Positions 1-7,456 of a DNA stretch of 23,178 bases are shown piece by piece. The DNA lies in the NCBI GenBank assembly GCA_031379365.1, contig JANNFB010000317.1, positions 1 to 23,178 of the forward strand. The letters are read 5' to 3'. A model generated the notes under the pieces. It was not told the origin of the DNA. It did not search any database and saw only the letters and a program-made list of their open reading frames with translations. Within the stretch, counting starts at the first letter, position 1; each line of letters starts with the position of its first letter. The position numbers were made by a program, and so were the translations under genes. Source of the stretch: CADEEN01 sp031379365. GTDB taxonomy: Bacteria > Pseudomonadota > Gammaproteobacteria > Burkholderiales > Burkholderiaceae_C.

Positions 1-57
1 GTCGCTCTTGCGGCCGACCACGAGCCGCCGGGCCAACTCTTGCATATCGTCTGACAT
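1..57 (-). CDS. tnpA: IS66-type TnpA (accessory transposase protein), N-terminal 19 residues only
   Basis: The ATG at 57-55 opens a frame that runs off the window edge and reads MSDDMQELARRLVVGRKSD. The segment LARRLVVGR followed by K and a polar stretch is what I recall from the first residues of TnpA/OrfA proteins of IS66-like elements in Burkholderiales; these small proteins usually carry a helix-turn-helix and are followed by TnpB and the TnpC transposase. Only the start is visible, so neither the domain nor the downstream genes can be confirmed. The start codon lies inside a strong inverted repeat (49-100). It could instead belong to another IS family with a similar leader protein. Confidence 0.55.
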   Translation of the reverse strand, partial: MSDDMQELARRLVVGRKSD

Positions 58-100
58 CACGTTCCCACGTCCACCTACGTGGGAACGTAGGCTGTCAGAC
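49..100 (-). promoter_or_regulatory. Nested inverted repeats over the transposase start codon
   Basis: Two perfect stems are nested: an outer 8-bp pair (49-56 with 93-100, GTCTGACA/TGTCAGAC) and an inner 10-bp pair (61-70 with 77-86, GTTCCCACGT/ACGTGGGAAC) with a 6-base loop. A second, mutually exclusive 7-bp hairpin is possible (74-80 with 85-91, CCTACGT/ACGTAGG). In the minus-strand RNA the ATG at 57-55 is at the foot of the outer stem, the purine-rich AGGTGG is in the inner loop and GGGA is in the inner stem. Such folding could hide the start codon when transcription enters from outside the element. The repeats are seen; the role is inference. Confidence 0.6.
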
Positions 101-144
101 GGCGCCGCCTCGATCAAGGACGGGGTTTATTGCGCGCTTACGAA

Positions 145-1221
145 CTATCCTTCAAGTGCTGCCGTCATTACTCGGTACTCGTCAAGCAGCAAAGCGATAG
201 AGATCCATCCACTTGTGCGTGAGGCTGCGGTCGCGAGCGTGGCGAGTGCCAGAACTACATACAACACCGTGTGGTAGGCGCGAATCATCGCAGACGAGAC
301 AAAACCAGGGTATCCAGCGAACACAAGGAAGAGGACTGCGAGTTGCAGCGTCGGGATGACGGTGTACGTCGCGAATCGCATGAAGAGCGCAAACGCTGGT
401 CGTTTGAAGTCGATTAGGCGAACTCGATACATCAGGTACAAGACGATCGCGCACTTCACGGTCCAGTAGACCGCCTTGAACCCGCCCGTCTCAGATTCTT
501 CCTGTGGCATATCGCCTAGTGCACTCAAAGCGGCTTCGCGCAGCAGCTCGTCTAAGTCGGCAACATAGAGTGCGATGCAGATGCCTGTTGCGGCAAAGAG
601 AGCTGCGTTACGAATGACGTGTTGAGAACCAAGCACCCGCGTCAGCCGGTAGACGACATACGGGAAGAGCAGTGCCGTAACGATGAGGATCGTGCTCCCG
701 TGAACGCTGGTCGCTACGCCAAGGAGTGCGATCGGCAACCATACTGCCTTCAATTGCCGCCGCTGGTCGTCGCGTTCGAACAGCAACGTGAAGGCAATGA
801 GAACGAGCGTCAAAGCCAAGCCCTCGCGAATTTGGACCGTCATTTTCGGTATGAGGAGCGGAAGCAGCCCCATGTAGGACCAAAGGTAGCCCCGGCCCTG
901 AAGGAGTGGGCGCCAGCGATTGATTAACCACGCCGCGAAGCTGAAAAAGTACAGTGCGACTGCAACTCGCAGGAGCTCGTAGCTGCCCACTGTCTTGAAC
1001 ACATCCAGTAGCCAAGTGAACCCGGGGTCGCGCCCGCGATCGGCTAGCCACGCGCCATCCTCCTCAAAGAGCCTTTGATAGGCCATCCAGTCGGCATTCC
1101 GTTCACCGACAAAGTAGATCAGGTTGCACGCAATGAAGGCAACTAGCAGTGCTATCCAGCAACCTTGAAGGTCTTGCCGTTGCTTTGGCTTTCCGTGCGA
1201 TCCACCGTCGAGTTTGGTCAT
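145..1221 (-). CDS. EpsG-family polysaccharide polymerase-like membrane protein
   Basis: A 358-residue, very hydrophobic protein with roughly nine to ten membrane segments. After the first membrane segment comes a loop with ADWMAYQRLFEED and a later DPGFTWLLDVF, the spacing of acidic, tyrosine and GF residues expected in the EpsG family. EpsG proteins are thought to act as Wzy-like polymerases that join lipid-linked repeat units on the periplasmic face of the inner membrane. The ATG at 1221 lies 12 nt after the stop of the fucosyltransferase gene, so the two are probably cotranscribed. The ribosome site is weak, suggesting coupling. The gene ends three bases before the presumed insertion-sequence end. 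Its base composition looks less GC-rich than the rfb and fab genes. Acceptor and linkage cannot be read from the sequence. Confidence 0.72.
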   Translation of the reverse strand: MTKLDGGSHGKPKQRQDLQGCWIALLVAFIACNLIYFVGERNADWMAYQRLFEEDGAWLADRGRDPGFTWLLDVFKTVGSYELLRVAVALYFFSFAAWLINRWRPLLQGRGYLWSYMGLLPLLIPKMTVQIREGLALTLVLIAFTLLFERDDQRRQLKAVWLPIALLGVATSVHGSTILIVTALLFPYVVYRLTRVLGSQHVIRNAALFAATGICIALYVADLDELLREAALSALGDMPQEESETGGFKAVYWTVKCAIVLYLMYRVRLIDFKRPAFALFMRFATYTVIPTLQLAVLFLVFAGYPGFVSSAMIRAYHTVLYVVLALATLATAASRTSGWISIALLLDEYRVMTAALEG

Positions 1222-1233
1222 CGTGAGCGGCGT

Positions 1234-2091
1234 TCAGGAAGGCGTGCCAAAGCCCGGGTCCGTGCTGACCAAGCGCTCACAAGGCAGCACGAAGTCTCGC
1301 ACCTGGCCGCGGACGAAGCGATCGGGTGCCCAGGTCGTGCCGTGGCCATCGGCGCAGGCGCTAGCCCACCAAGCGAAGGTGCTATTCCCGATAATCCGCG
1401 ACCGCGCATGCCTAAGAGTGCCGAAGTCGGTGAGCGCGCTGCCGTGGTCTGGAAGAAGGTCGATGGCAAGCCCGGGATGCCGCATGCGCAAGGTCTGAAG
1501 GAACTCGTCGGCATGCTGGCGGTCGTCTGTCACGATGCCGAAGCTGCGATATCCCTCTGATTCGGCCAGGCTTAGGCAGCGGCTGTAATAGTCGATGTCG
1601 ACGATGGCGTGAGATGGCAAGCGGAGGAAGTCACCCCCGCGGATGTGAATCACGCAATCGCAGCGCAGATTGCCTGGATCGGTCATAGCCGACGGATCCA
1701 ACTGCGCTGCTGCCTGCGCCTCTCGCAGTAACTCCAGCGTCCAGCCGCGCTGGAAGTAGCCATCGAGAAAGTGCCATTGCCCGTGCATGCGGCCTCTGTT
1801 GACGACCGACGGGAAGTCCTCGTCGCCCAAGCCGAGTATGGGCAGCCATCTTCCCGCGCGTGCCCGAAGCGAGAGCCACCGGACCCACGGGCTGACACGC
1901 ACATTCTCAGCCAAGAGGATCCGTTTCGAACGCACTAGCCGCAGGACGTCAGGCTTGCGCGCAGCGGCGTATTGCGCAAGTCCGTCAGTGAGTAACAGGA
2001 TCGACAGGCCTGTACGCTCGCCTATCAGGAGCGCAGCCATAACCTGGAACAATTGGTTCCCGAGCCCGCCTGCGAGGCGTACGACGATCAT
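1234..2091 (-). CDS. Glycosyltransferase family 11 (alpha-1,2-fucosyltransferase-like)
   Basis: The 285-residue protein opens with VVRLAGGLGNQLFQ, the N-terminal signature of GT11 enzymes, which transfer L-fucose from GDP-L-fucose, usually in alpha-1,2 linkage to galactose. Further family marks are DGYFQ (110-114), HIRGGDF (149-155; many relatives have HxRRGDY, so the second Arg is Gly here), VTDD (187-190) and IGNSTFAWWAS near residues 234-243. Length matches the family (about 280-300). No membrane segment is evident, so it should work on the cytoplasmic side of the membrane on the lipid-linked repeat unit. Its donor would be made by gmd and fcl in the same locus, which supports the call. 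The ATG at 2091 has an AGGGG motif about 10 nt upstream. The acceptor sugar is unknown. Confidence 0.85.
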   Translation of the reverse strand: MIVVRLAGGLGNQLFQVMAALLIGERTGLSILLLTDGLAQYAAARKPDVLRLVRSKRILLAENVRVSPWVRWLSLRARAGRWLPILGLGDEDFPSVVNRGRMHGQWHFLDGYFQRGWTLELLREAQAAAQLDPSAMTDPGNLRCDCVIHIRGGDFLRLPSHAIVDIDYYSRCLSLAESEGYRSFGIVTDDRQHADEFLQTLRMRHPGLAIDLLPDHGSALTDFGTLRHARSRIIGNSTFAWWASACADGHGTTWAPDRFVRGQVRDFVLPCERLVSTDPGFGTPS

Positions 2092-2194
2092 GTCGAAGTG
2101 ACCCCTCGGATACGCTGACCAACACAGCCCGCCGTTCCATGCGGGAAACGACTAGGCCTCGGTTTGATAGCTTGGGGAGCGTTTCTCATGGCGT

Positions 2195-3574
2195 TCATCG
2201 GGGCACGAAGCGCACGGCTGGCACTTGGTCCAGGCTGAACGCTTTCCTGTCCGAATCGACGGCAAACGGCGGTGAATGATCGCCCACCACGGAGACCCAA
2301 AGGGGTATCTTGGTGGCCATGACTGCGGCGACGATGTCAGCCTGGACTTTGTCGATCTGAGCGGTCAGTCGGCAAACGGACTCACTGGCACGGCGTTCCC
2401 GGCACAAGGCTGCGAGTTCGTCCGGAATCGGTAGGCGCTCCAGAGGCAGGTGGGTATTGAGCGTCAGAAGGTATACCAATCTGCGCGGCCGCAACTCGGC
2501 CATTGCCAAGTCGAGCATGTGCCGATCGCAGATGCCCTCGAAGGCGCCGCCGCAACGCGGCGCAGATCGCGGAAGGTCCTCAGCAAAGACCCTGCGGGTG
2601 AATCCCAGCGTTGACCACCAATGGGTTCGCTCAAACATGGCACCGCTGAATCCATGCAAGGCTATGGCGTCGAACCCCGTCGGCTTCAGCAGGTTTGGCA
2701 AGCACGCAGACGCCTGTTCCGGCGTCAGGCGCGAGTAATGCCCGCTCAGGCCGCAGAGCTCGCGCAGTTCGCCAGCAGTGGTTGCGCCCTTGAACCGGCT
2801 GGTGGCGCGGGTGACATGCCACCGGGCGGTGACCTCGGGCGCATTCAGTCGGCGATCCGACCATGCACGCAGTGCGGGGTCGACGTGCTCGCCCCAGCTT
2901 TCCACGATCACGATCAGAAGGGCGCCATCCTCGTGGTCCTTGGCCCACTGCAATGAACTGGCGATTCCGGGTTGATCAACGGTTTGCAGCGGTTCCGCGG
3001 CCTGCTTGTGGGCATGGCGAGCCGATGACGCCAGGTTCAACAATGGGCTGCCTTGCACGTTGGAATTGATGACGACACTGTCGCTTCCGAGCAGCGTTGG
3101 CAGGCCCGAACCATTCGCAACGTCGATGAGCATCAGCACGGCCGATGCAAGGACTACACCCCGTGGGCTCGCGCCACGTTGCTTTGTCACCCACACGACG
3201 CTTGCGATGCCCACGGCCAAGAGCGTCACGATGGCGATCACTTCTGCGTTGACGAACTCGGCAAAGTGAATCGTCGGCGCGAACTTGGCCGTCGCCGCAA
3301 AGTCTGCTACAGAAGCGAAGTGATAGACGAGCGACAAACCCTGAACTGCATCAAGGGCCCACGCGATCGCCACTGCACACACGAGCGCAACGCGCCCCCA
3401 AGCCATCGTGGTCAGGGCCAATGCGAGGTCGGCATTGAAGACTGGACGCGCCATAAAGTACCGCGTCTGGAGTAGCCAGAACGGCACGTTGACAAGAGCA
3501 ACCAACGCCAAACCGATCGCGACTTCCGACAAGCGCGGCCGTTGCGCGCGAACCGCCGCGAAGATGCGACTCAT
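2195..3574 (-). CDS. Membrane-bound sulfatase/phosphoglycerol-transferase-like enzyme (alkaline phosphatase superfamily)
   Basis: A 459-residue protein with about four membrane segments in the first 155 residues (roughly 18-38, 56-78, 109-129, 137-153), then a soluble domain probably facing the periplasm. The soluble part keeps the metal-dependent core of LtaS/phosphoglycerol and phosphoethanolamine transferases: E225 in IVESWG, the nucleophile position T265 in KGATTAGE, H375 in LNTHLP, and D432-H433 in VGDHSPP. These enzymes move phosphoglycerol or phosphoethanolamine from phospholipid to a glycan or lipid. It is shorter than typical LtaS. Position between gmd and the fucosyltransferase suggests that it decorates the glycan of this locus; substrate is not readable. 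A 103-nt gap (2092-2194) with no obvious feature separates it from the next gene. A true sulfatase is less likely because the Cys/Ser-x-Pro-x-Arg motif is absent. Confidence 0.75.
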   Translation of the reverse strand: MSRIFAAVRAQRPRLSEVAIGLALVALVNVPFWLLQTRYFMARPVFNADLALALTTMAWGRVALVCAVAIAWALDAVQGLSLVYHFASVADFAATAKFAPTIHFAEFVNAEVIAIVTLLAVGIASVVWVTKQRGASPRGVVLASAVLMLIDVANGSGLPTLLGSDSVVINSNVQGSPLLNLASSARHAHKQAAEPLQTVDQPGIASSLQWAKDHEDGALLIVIVESWGEHVDPALRAWSDRRLNAPEVTARWHVTRATSRFKGATTAGELRELCGLSGHYSRLTPEQASACLPNLLKPTGFDAIALHGFSGAMFERTHWWSTLGFTRRVFAEDLPRSAPRCGGAFEGICDRHMLDLAMAELRPRRLVYLLTLNTHLPLERLPIPDELAALCRERRASESVCRLTAQIDKVQADIVAAVMATKIPLWVSVVGDHSPPFAVDSDRKAFSLDQVPAVRFVPR

Positions 3575-3595
3575 ATTTGGCGGAAACCCTGGGTA

Positions 3596-3910
3596 CTATG
3601 CCGGCCGCGAGAGTGCAACGCGCAGGTCGATTCGAGGGCGGAACGCAGAGGCGTTTCCAGCTTGGTTCGACCCTGATCGCGCTGTAGTCGCACCAATGTT
3701 TTGCCGCGCGCGCCACAGTGTTTGTCGACGCGGGTCGTGGCGCGATACCTCATCAATTCGCAGCCACTTGCGCCCATGGCTGTCTTCGAAACGCACGATG
3801 CTGGCCGCGCCCAGGTGGAGGCCCGACTGATCCTCGACTTGGGGGATCAAAAGCAAGCTCTGGGTCGACCTGCCCGCCGCCACCGTAAACGTGGACTTGA
3901 TGCAGCGGTC
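3596..3910 (-). pseudogene. Orphan coding fragment with a manC-3'-end-like segment; otherwise a 347-nt scar
   Basis: Between gmd and the sulfatase-like gene (3575-3921) there is no complete gene. One minus-strand frame is open from just after a TAG at 3911-3913 to a stop at 3596, with only a GTG at 3883 as possible start and no ribosome site. Residues encoded by 3829-3767 read QSGLHLGAASIVRFEDSHGR followed by K. This matches the last 21 residues of ManC in this window (6062-6000) at 14 of 21 residues and 50 of 63 bases, without gaps. ManC stops with TGA there, while the fragment has TGG and reads on. Codon use looks gene-like down to about 3730 and then degrades. It may be the relic of a second manC, or the C-terminal beta-strand-rich piece of an unrelated lost gene. 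Confidence 0.4.
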
Positions 3911-3921
3911 CTAAAGCGGCC

Positions 3922-5049
3922 TCACTCATGGAAATCAAACGCCTGGTAGCCAGCCTGCTTGACCAAGCTGTCGCGCTTGGCGGCCTCATAGTCGCTCTCG
4001 ACCATTTCCTTCACCAGTTCAGCCAGTGTGGTCACCGGCGTCCAACCCAGTTTCTGCTTGGCCTTTGAAGGGTCGCCGAGAAGAGTCTCCACCTCCGTAG
4101 GCCGGAAGTAGCGCGGATCCACGCGCACGATCACATCCCCGACCTTGCATTGGGCCTTCTCGCCGCTGACCTCAGCCACTGTGCCGACTTCTTGTTCGCC
4201 CTCGCCACTGAAGACCACCGTGATGCCAAGCTCGGCCGCGGCCCGCTGCACGAACTCACGCACGCTGACCTGCACGCCGGTGGCGATGACGAAGTCTTCC
4301 GCCTGCTGCTGCTGCAGCATCAGCCACTGCATCTCGATGTAGTCGCGCGCATGGCCCCAATCGCGCAGCGCGGAGAGGTTGCCCAGGTACAGGCACTCTT
4401 GCAGGCCCAGCGCGATGCGCGCTATCGCCCGGGTGATCTTGCGCGTCACAAAGGTCTCGCCACGCAGCGGACTCTCGTGGTTGAACAGGATGCCGTTGCA
4501 GGCATACAGGCCATAGGCCTCGCGGTAGTTCACCGTGATCCAGTAGGCGTAGAGCTTGGCCACGGCGTAAGGGCTGCGCGGGTAGAAGGGCGTGGTCTCC
4601 TTCTGCGGCACTTCCTGCACCAGGCCGTAGAGCTCGCTGGTGCTGGCCTGGTAGAAGCGGGTCTTCTTCTCCAGGCCGAGCAGGCGAATGGCTTCCAAGA
4701 GGCGCAGCGCGCCCAGGCCATCGGTGTTGGCGGTGTACTCGGGCTCCTCGAAGCTCACGGCCACATGGCTTTGCGCGGCCAGGTTGTAGATCTCGTCGGG
4801 CTGCACTTGCTGCACGATGCGGATCAGGTTGGAGCTGTCCGTCATGTCGCCGTAGTGCAGGATGAAGTTCCTGCCATCGACATGCGGATCCTGGTACAGG
4901 TGGTCGATGCGGCTGGTGTTGAAGCTCGAAGCACGGCGCTTGATGCCGTGCACCACATAGCCCTTCTTGAGCAGGAACTCGGCCAGGTAGGCGCCGTCCT
5001 GGCCGGTCACGCCGGTGATGAGGGCGACTTTCTTTGCTGCTTGCGTCAT
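3922..5049 (-). CDS. gmd: GDP-mannose 4,6-dehydratase
   Basis: Converts GDP-D-mannose to GDP-4-keto-6-deoxy-D-mannose, the first step to GDP-L-fucose, in the cytoplasm with bound NADP. The protein (375 residues from this start) shows the Rossmann motif GVTGQDGAYLAEFLLKKGY (13-31), STSELYG with the catalytic Thr137 and Glu139, and SPYAVAKLYAYW with Tyr161 and Lys165. Length fits bacterial Gmd (about 370). A longer frame starts at 5079, but that start lies inside fcl and adds ten residues before the normal N-terminus, so the ATG at 5049, 10 nt after the fcl stop, is preferred. It follows manC and fcl in one transcription unit. The unusual order fcl-gmd (gmd is often first) is noted. The reading is essentially certain. 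Confidence 0.96.
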   Translation of the reverse strand: MTQAAKKVALITGVTGQDGAYLAEFLLKKGYVVHGIKRRASSFNTSRIDHLYQDPHVDGRNFILHYGDMTDSSNLIRIVQQVQPDEIYNLAAQSHVAVSFEEPEYTANTDGLGALRLLEAIRLLGLEKKTRFYQASTSELYGLVQEVPQKETTPFYPRSPYAVAKLYAYWITVNYREAYGLYACNGILFNHESPLRGETFVTRKITRAIARIALGLQECLYLGNLSALRDWGHARDYIEMQWLMLQQQQAEDFVIATGVQVSVREFVQRAAAELGITVVFSGEGEQEVGTVAEVSGEKAQCKVGDVIVRVDPRYFRPTEVETLLGDPSKAKQKLGWTPVTTLAELVKEMVESDYEAAKRDSLVKQAGYQAFDFHE

Positions 5050-5059
5050 GGTCGAAGGC

Positions 5060-5986
5060 TCAGGAGTTGAATGGGGCAACGGCGTAGGCGCGGGCGATGC
5101 CGTCGCGCAGTGTGGTGCTGGCGCGCCAACCCAGGCCCGCCAGGCGGCTCACGTCGAGCAGCTTGCGTGGCGTGCCATCAGGCTTGCTGGCGTCGAAGCT
5201 GATCTTGGCTTTGCAGCCGACGACGTCCATCACCGTCTCGGCCAGTTCGCGGATCGTCACGTCCTGGCCGCAGCCGATGTTGACCAGTGGGCCGTCATAG
5301 TCTTGCTGCATCAGGTGCACGCAGGCGTCGGCCAGGTCATCCACGTAGAGGAACTCGCGCCGCGGCGTGCCGCTGCCCCACACCACCAGTTCAGCGTCGC
5401 CGCGCTGCTTGGCCTCGTGGGCCTTGCGCATCAGTGCGGGCAGCACGTGGCTGGTGGCCAGGTCGTAGTTGTCGTTCGGGCCGTATAGGTTGGTCGGCAT
5501 CACGCTGATGTACTGGCGACCGTATTGCCGGTTGTAGCTCTCAGTAAGTTTGATGCCGGCAATCTTGGCAATCGCGTAGGGCTCGTTGGTCGGCTCAAGC
5601 GGGCCCGTGAGCAGCGCGTCTTCGTGGATCGGCTGCGCAGCGTTGCGGGGGTAGATGCAGCTCGAGCCCAGGAACATCAGGCGCTGCACGCCGGCCAGGT
5701 GGGCGCCGTGGATCAGGTTAACTTCGATCAGCAGGTTGTCGTAGATGAACTCGGCGCGGTAGGTGTTGTTGGCCTGGATGCCGCCGACCTTGGCCGCTCC
5801 GACGATAACGTAGTCAGGCCGCTGCTCGGCCAGGAAGGTATGCACCGCCTGCTGGTTGGTCAGGTCAAGCTCGGCACGCGTGCGCAGCAACAGGTTGGTG
5901 TGGCCCGCGGCTTGCAGCCGGCGCACGATGGCGCTGCCGACCATGCCGCGGTGGCCGGTGACGAAGATCTTGGCGTTCTGGTCCAT
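5060..5986 (-). CDS. fcl: GDP-L-fucose synthase (GDP-4-keto-6-deoxymannose epimerase/reductase)
   Basis: Performs the 3,5-epimerisation and NADPH reduction that turn the Gmd product into GDP-L-fucose. At 308 residues it is of normal length for the short-chain dehydrogenase family member WcaG/Fcl. Visible motifs: GHRGMVGSAI (11-20) for NADP binding, FLGSSCIYP with Ser108/109 and Cys110, and EPYAIAKIAG with catalytic Tyr137 and Lys141. It sits between manC (10-nt gap) and gmd (10-nt gap), so donor supply for the GT11 fucosyltransferase is encoded as a unit. No strong ribosome site is seen before the ATG at 5986 (AAATAGCCACC), which fits translational coupling to manC. Confidence 0.96.
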   Translation of the reverse strand: MDQNAKIFVTGHRGMVGSAIVRRLQAAGHTNLLLRTRAELDLTNQQAVHTFLAEQRPDYVIVGAAKVGGIQANNTYRAEFIYDNLLIEVNLIHGAHLAGVQRLMFLGSSCIYPRNAAQPIHEDALLTGPLEPTNEPYAIAKIAGIKLTESYNRQYGRQYISVMPTNLYGPNDNYDLATSHVLPALMRKAHEAKQRGDAELVVWGSGTPRREFLYVDDLADACVHLMQQDYDGPLVNIGCGQDVTIRELAETVMDVVGCKAKISFDASKPDGTPRKLLDVSRLAGLGWRASTTLRDGIARAYAVAPFNS

Positions 5987-5996
5987 GGTGGCTATT

Positions 5997-7448
5997 TCAC
6001 TTGCGCCCGTAGGTGTCTTCGAAGCGGACGATGTCGTCTTCGCCCAGGTAGGAGCCCGACTGCACCTCGATGATCTCGAGCGGCACCTTGCCGGGGTTGG
6101 CCAGGCGGTGGGTTTGGCCGAGCGGAATGTAGGTGCTCTGGTTCTCGCCCAGCACCATCACCTGGTCGCCATTGGTCACCTCGGCGGTGCCGCTGACCAC
6201 GATCCAGTGCTCGGCGCGGTGGTGGTGCATTTGCAGGCTCAGGCTGGCGCCGGGCTTGACCATGATGCGCTTGACCTGAAAACGCGGCCCCGAGTCGATG
6301 CTGTCGTACCAACCCCAGGGGCGGTGCACCTTGCGGTGCAGGCTCTTCTCGCTGCGGCCCTGGGCTTCCAGCGCGGCGACGATCTTCTTCACGTCCTGGC
6401 TGCGCGCGCGGTCGGCCACCAGCACGGCGTCGGGGGTTTCGATCACCATCACGTCTTGCACACCCACCACGCCCACCAGGCGGCTGGTGGCGTGTACCAG
6501 GGTGTTGCGGCTGTCGTGCACCATCGCGTCGCCGAGCGCGGCGTTGCCGTCGGCGTCTTTCTCGGCCACCTGCCACACGGCGTCCCAGGCGCCGAGGTCG
6601 TTCCAGCCGGCGGCCAGTGGCACCATGCGGATGTCGAAGGGGCTGCCGGGGCAGCGCTCCATCACGGCGTAGTCCACCGATTCCGACGGAACGACGGCGA
6701 ACTCGGCCTTGCTGGGGCGCACGAAGCGCAGATCGGTGCTGCGCGCGGCCCAGGCGGCGCGTGTCGTGCTGGCGATATCGGGGCGGAAGTGTTCCATTGC
6801 CGCCAGCCACACCGAGGCCCGCACAACGAACATGCCACTGTTCCAGGTGTAGTGGCCGTCGGCCAGATAGCGCTCGGCCGTTGCCAGATCAGGCTTTTCG
6901 ACGAACTGCTCGACGCGCGCCGTACCGCCTCCCGCAGTCGCGCTCTTGATGTAGCCGTAGCCGGTTTCGGGCCGGTCGGGCGTAATGCCGAGCACGACGA
7001 TCGCGCCGTCGGCCGCCGCGCGCACGGCAGCCTGCATGGCGCGCGTGAAGGCGCCCAGGTCGGCCATGGTGTGGTCAGCCGCCACAACCACCAGCACCGG
7101 GTCGGCGCCGCCCTCGGCGGCTTGCAGCGCGGCCAGGGTCATGGCGGGCGCCGTGTTGCGCGCGCTGGGCTCGAGCACCACCGTGCCAGGGTCGCCGCCA
7201 GCCTCACGCAACTGGTCCAGCACCAGGAAACGGTGCTCCTCGTTGCCGACGGTCAGTGGCGCGGCCAGTGCGATATCAGCGGCGGCCAAGTCTTGCAGGC
7301 GCTGCACCGCTTGCTGGAACAGGCTGCGGTTGTCGGCAGTGAGCACCAGGAACTGCTTGGGGTAGCCGGCGCGCGACAGCGGCCACAGCCGCGTGCCGCT
7401 GCCGCCTGCCATGATCACGGGTTGAACGGGGATCGGTGTCGTGGTCAT
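5997..7448 (-). CDS. manC: Mannose-1-phosphate guanylyltransferase / mannose-6-phosphate isomerase (bifunctional)
   Basis: Makes GDP-mannose from mannose-1-phosphate and GTP, and in many relatives also isomerises fructose-6-phosphate to mannose-6-phosphate. The N-terminal nucleotidyltransferase domain begins with VIMAGGSGTRLWPLSR (11-26) and later has FVEKP and HYTWNSGMFV. The C-terminal type II isomerase cupin (about 375-483) has HRPWGWYDSI and the metal ligands in MHHHRAEHW (His408-410, Glu413, His414). The frame is open upstream to 7538 but the ATG at 7448, 8 nt after the rfbC stop, matches the family start and gives the usual length of 483. It supplies gmd. Mannose-1-phosphate must come from a phosphomannomutase that is not in this window. 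The last 21 codons have an imperfect copy at 3767-3829. Confidence 0.95.
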   Translation of the reverse strand: MTTTPIPVQPVIMAGGSGTRLWPLSRAGYPKQFLVLTADNRSLFQQAVQRLQDLAAADIALAAPLTVGNEEHRFLVLDQLREAGGDPGTVVLEPSARNTAPAMTLAALQAAEGGADPVLVVVAADHTMADLGAFTRAMQAAVRAAADGAIVVLGITPDRPETGYGYIKSATAGGGTARVEQFVEKPDLATAERYLADGHYTWNSGMFVVRASVWLAAMEHFRPDIASTTRAAWAARSTDLRFVRPSKAEFAVVPSESVDYAVMERCPGSPFDIRMVPLAAGWNDLGAWDAVWQVAEKDADGNAALGDAMVHDSRNTLVHATSRLVGVVGVQDVMVIETPDAVLVADRARSQDVKKIVAALEAQGRSEKSLHRKVHRPWGWYDSIDSGPRFQVKRIMVKPGASLSLQMHHHRAEHWIVVSGTAEVTNGDQVMVLGENQSTYIPLGQTHRLANPGKVPLEIIEVQSGSYLGEDDIVRFEDTYGRK

Positions 7449-7456
7449 GGCGTGGT

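Larger units (their letters stand above)
1..141 (-). mobile_element. End of an IS66-like insertion sequence (partial, continues past window edge)
   Basis: On the minus strand the sequence starting at 141 reads GTAAGCGCGCAATAAACC, and IS66-family elements typically begin with GTAAGCG-like terminal repeats. About 80 nt inside this end lies the start of a small protein that resembles IS66-type TnpA (see 1-57). The rest of the element, including the other terminal repeat, is outside the window. If the family rule of 8-bp target duplications holds, bases 142-149 would be one copy; they contain the stop codon of the EpsG-like gene, so the insertion seems to sit directly behind that gene without cutting it. 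The family assignment is from recall of the end sequence and the protein start, not a search. Confidence 0.6.

Noticed and set aside
3596..3883. Intact small gene with GTG start
   Set aside because: No ribosome site, codon use decays in its second half, and part of it matches the end of manC; better seen as a remnant.
4150..5070. Long plus-strand open frame opposite gmd (306 codons)
   Set aside because: Antisense shadow of gmd caused by high GC; composition is unlike a real protein and gmd is certain.
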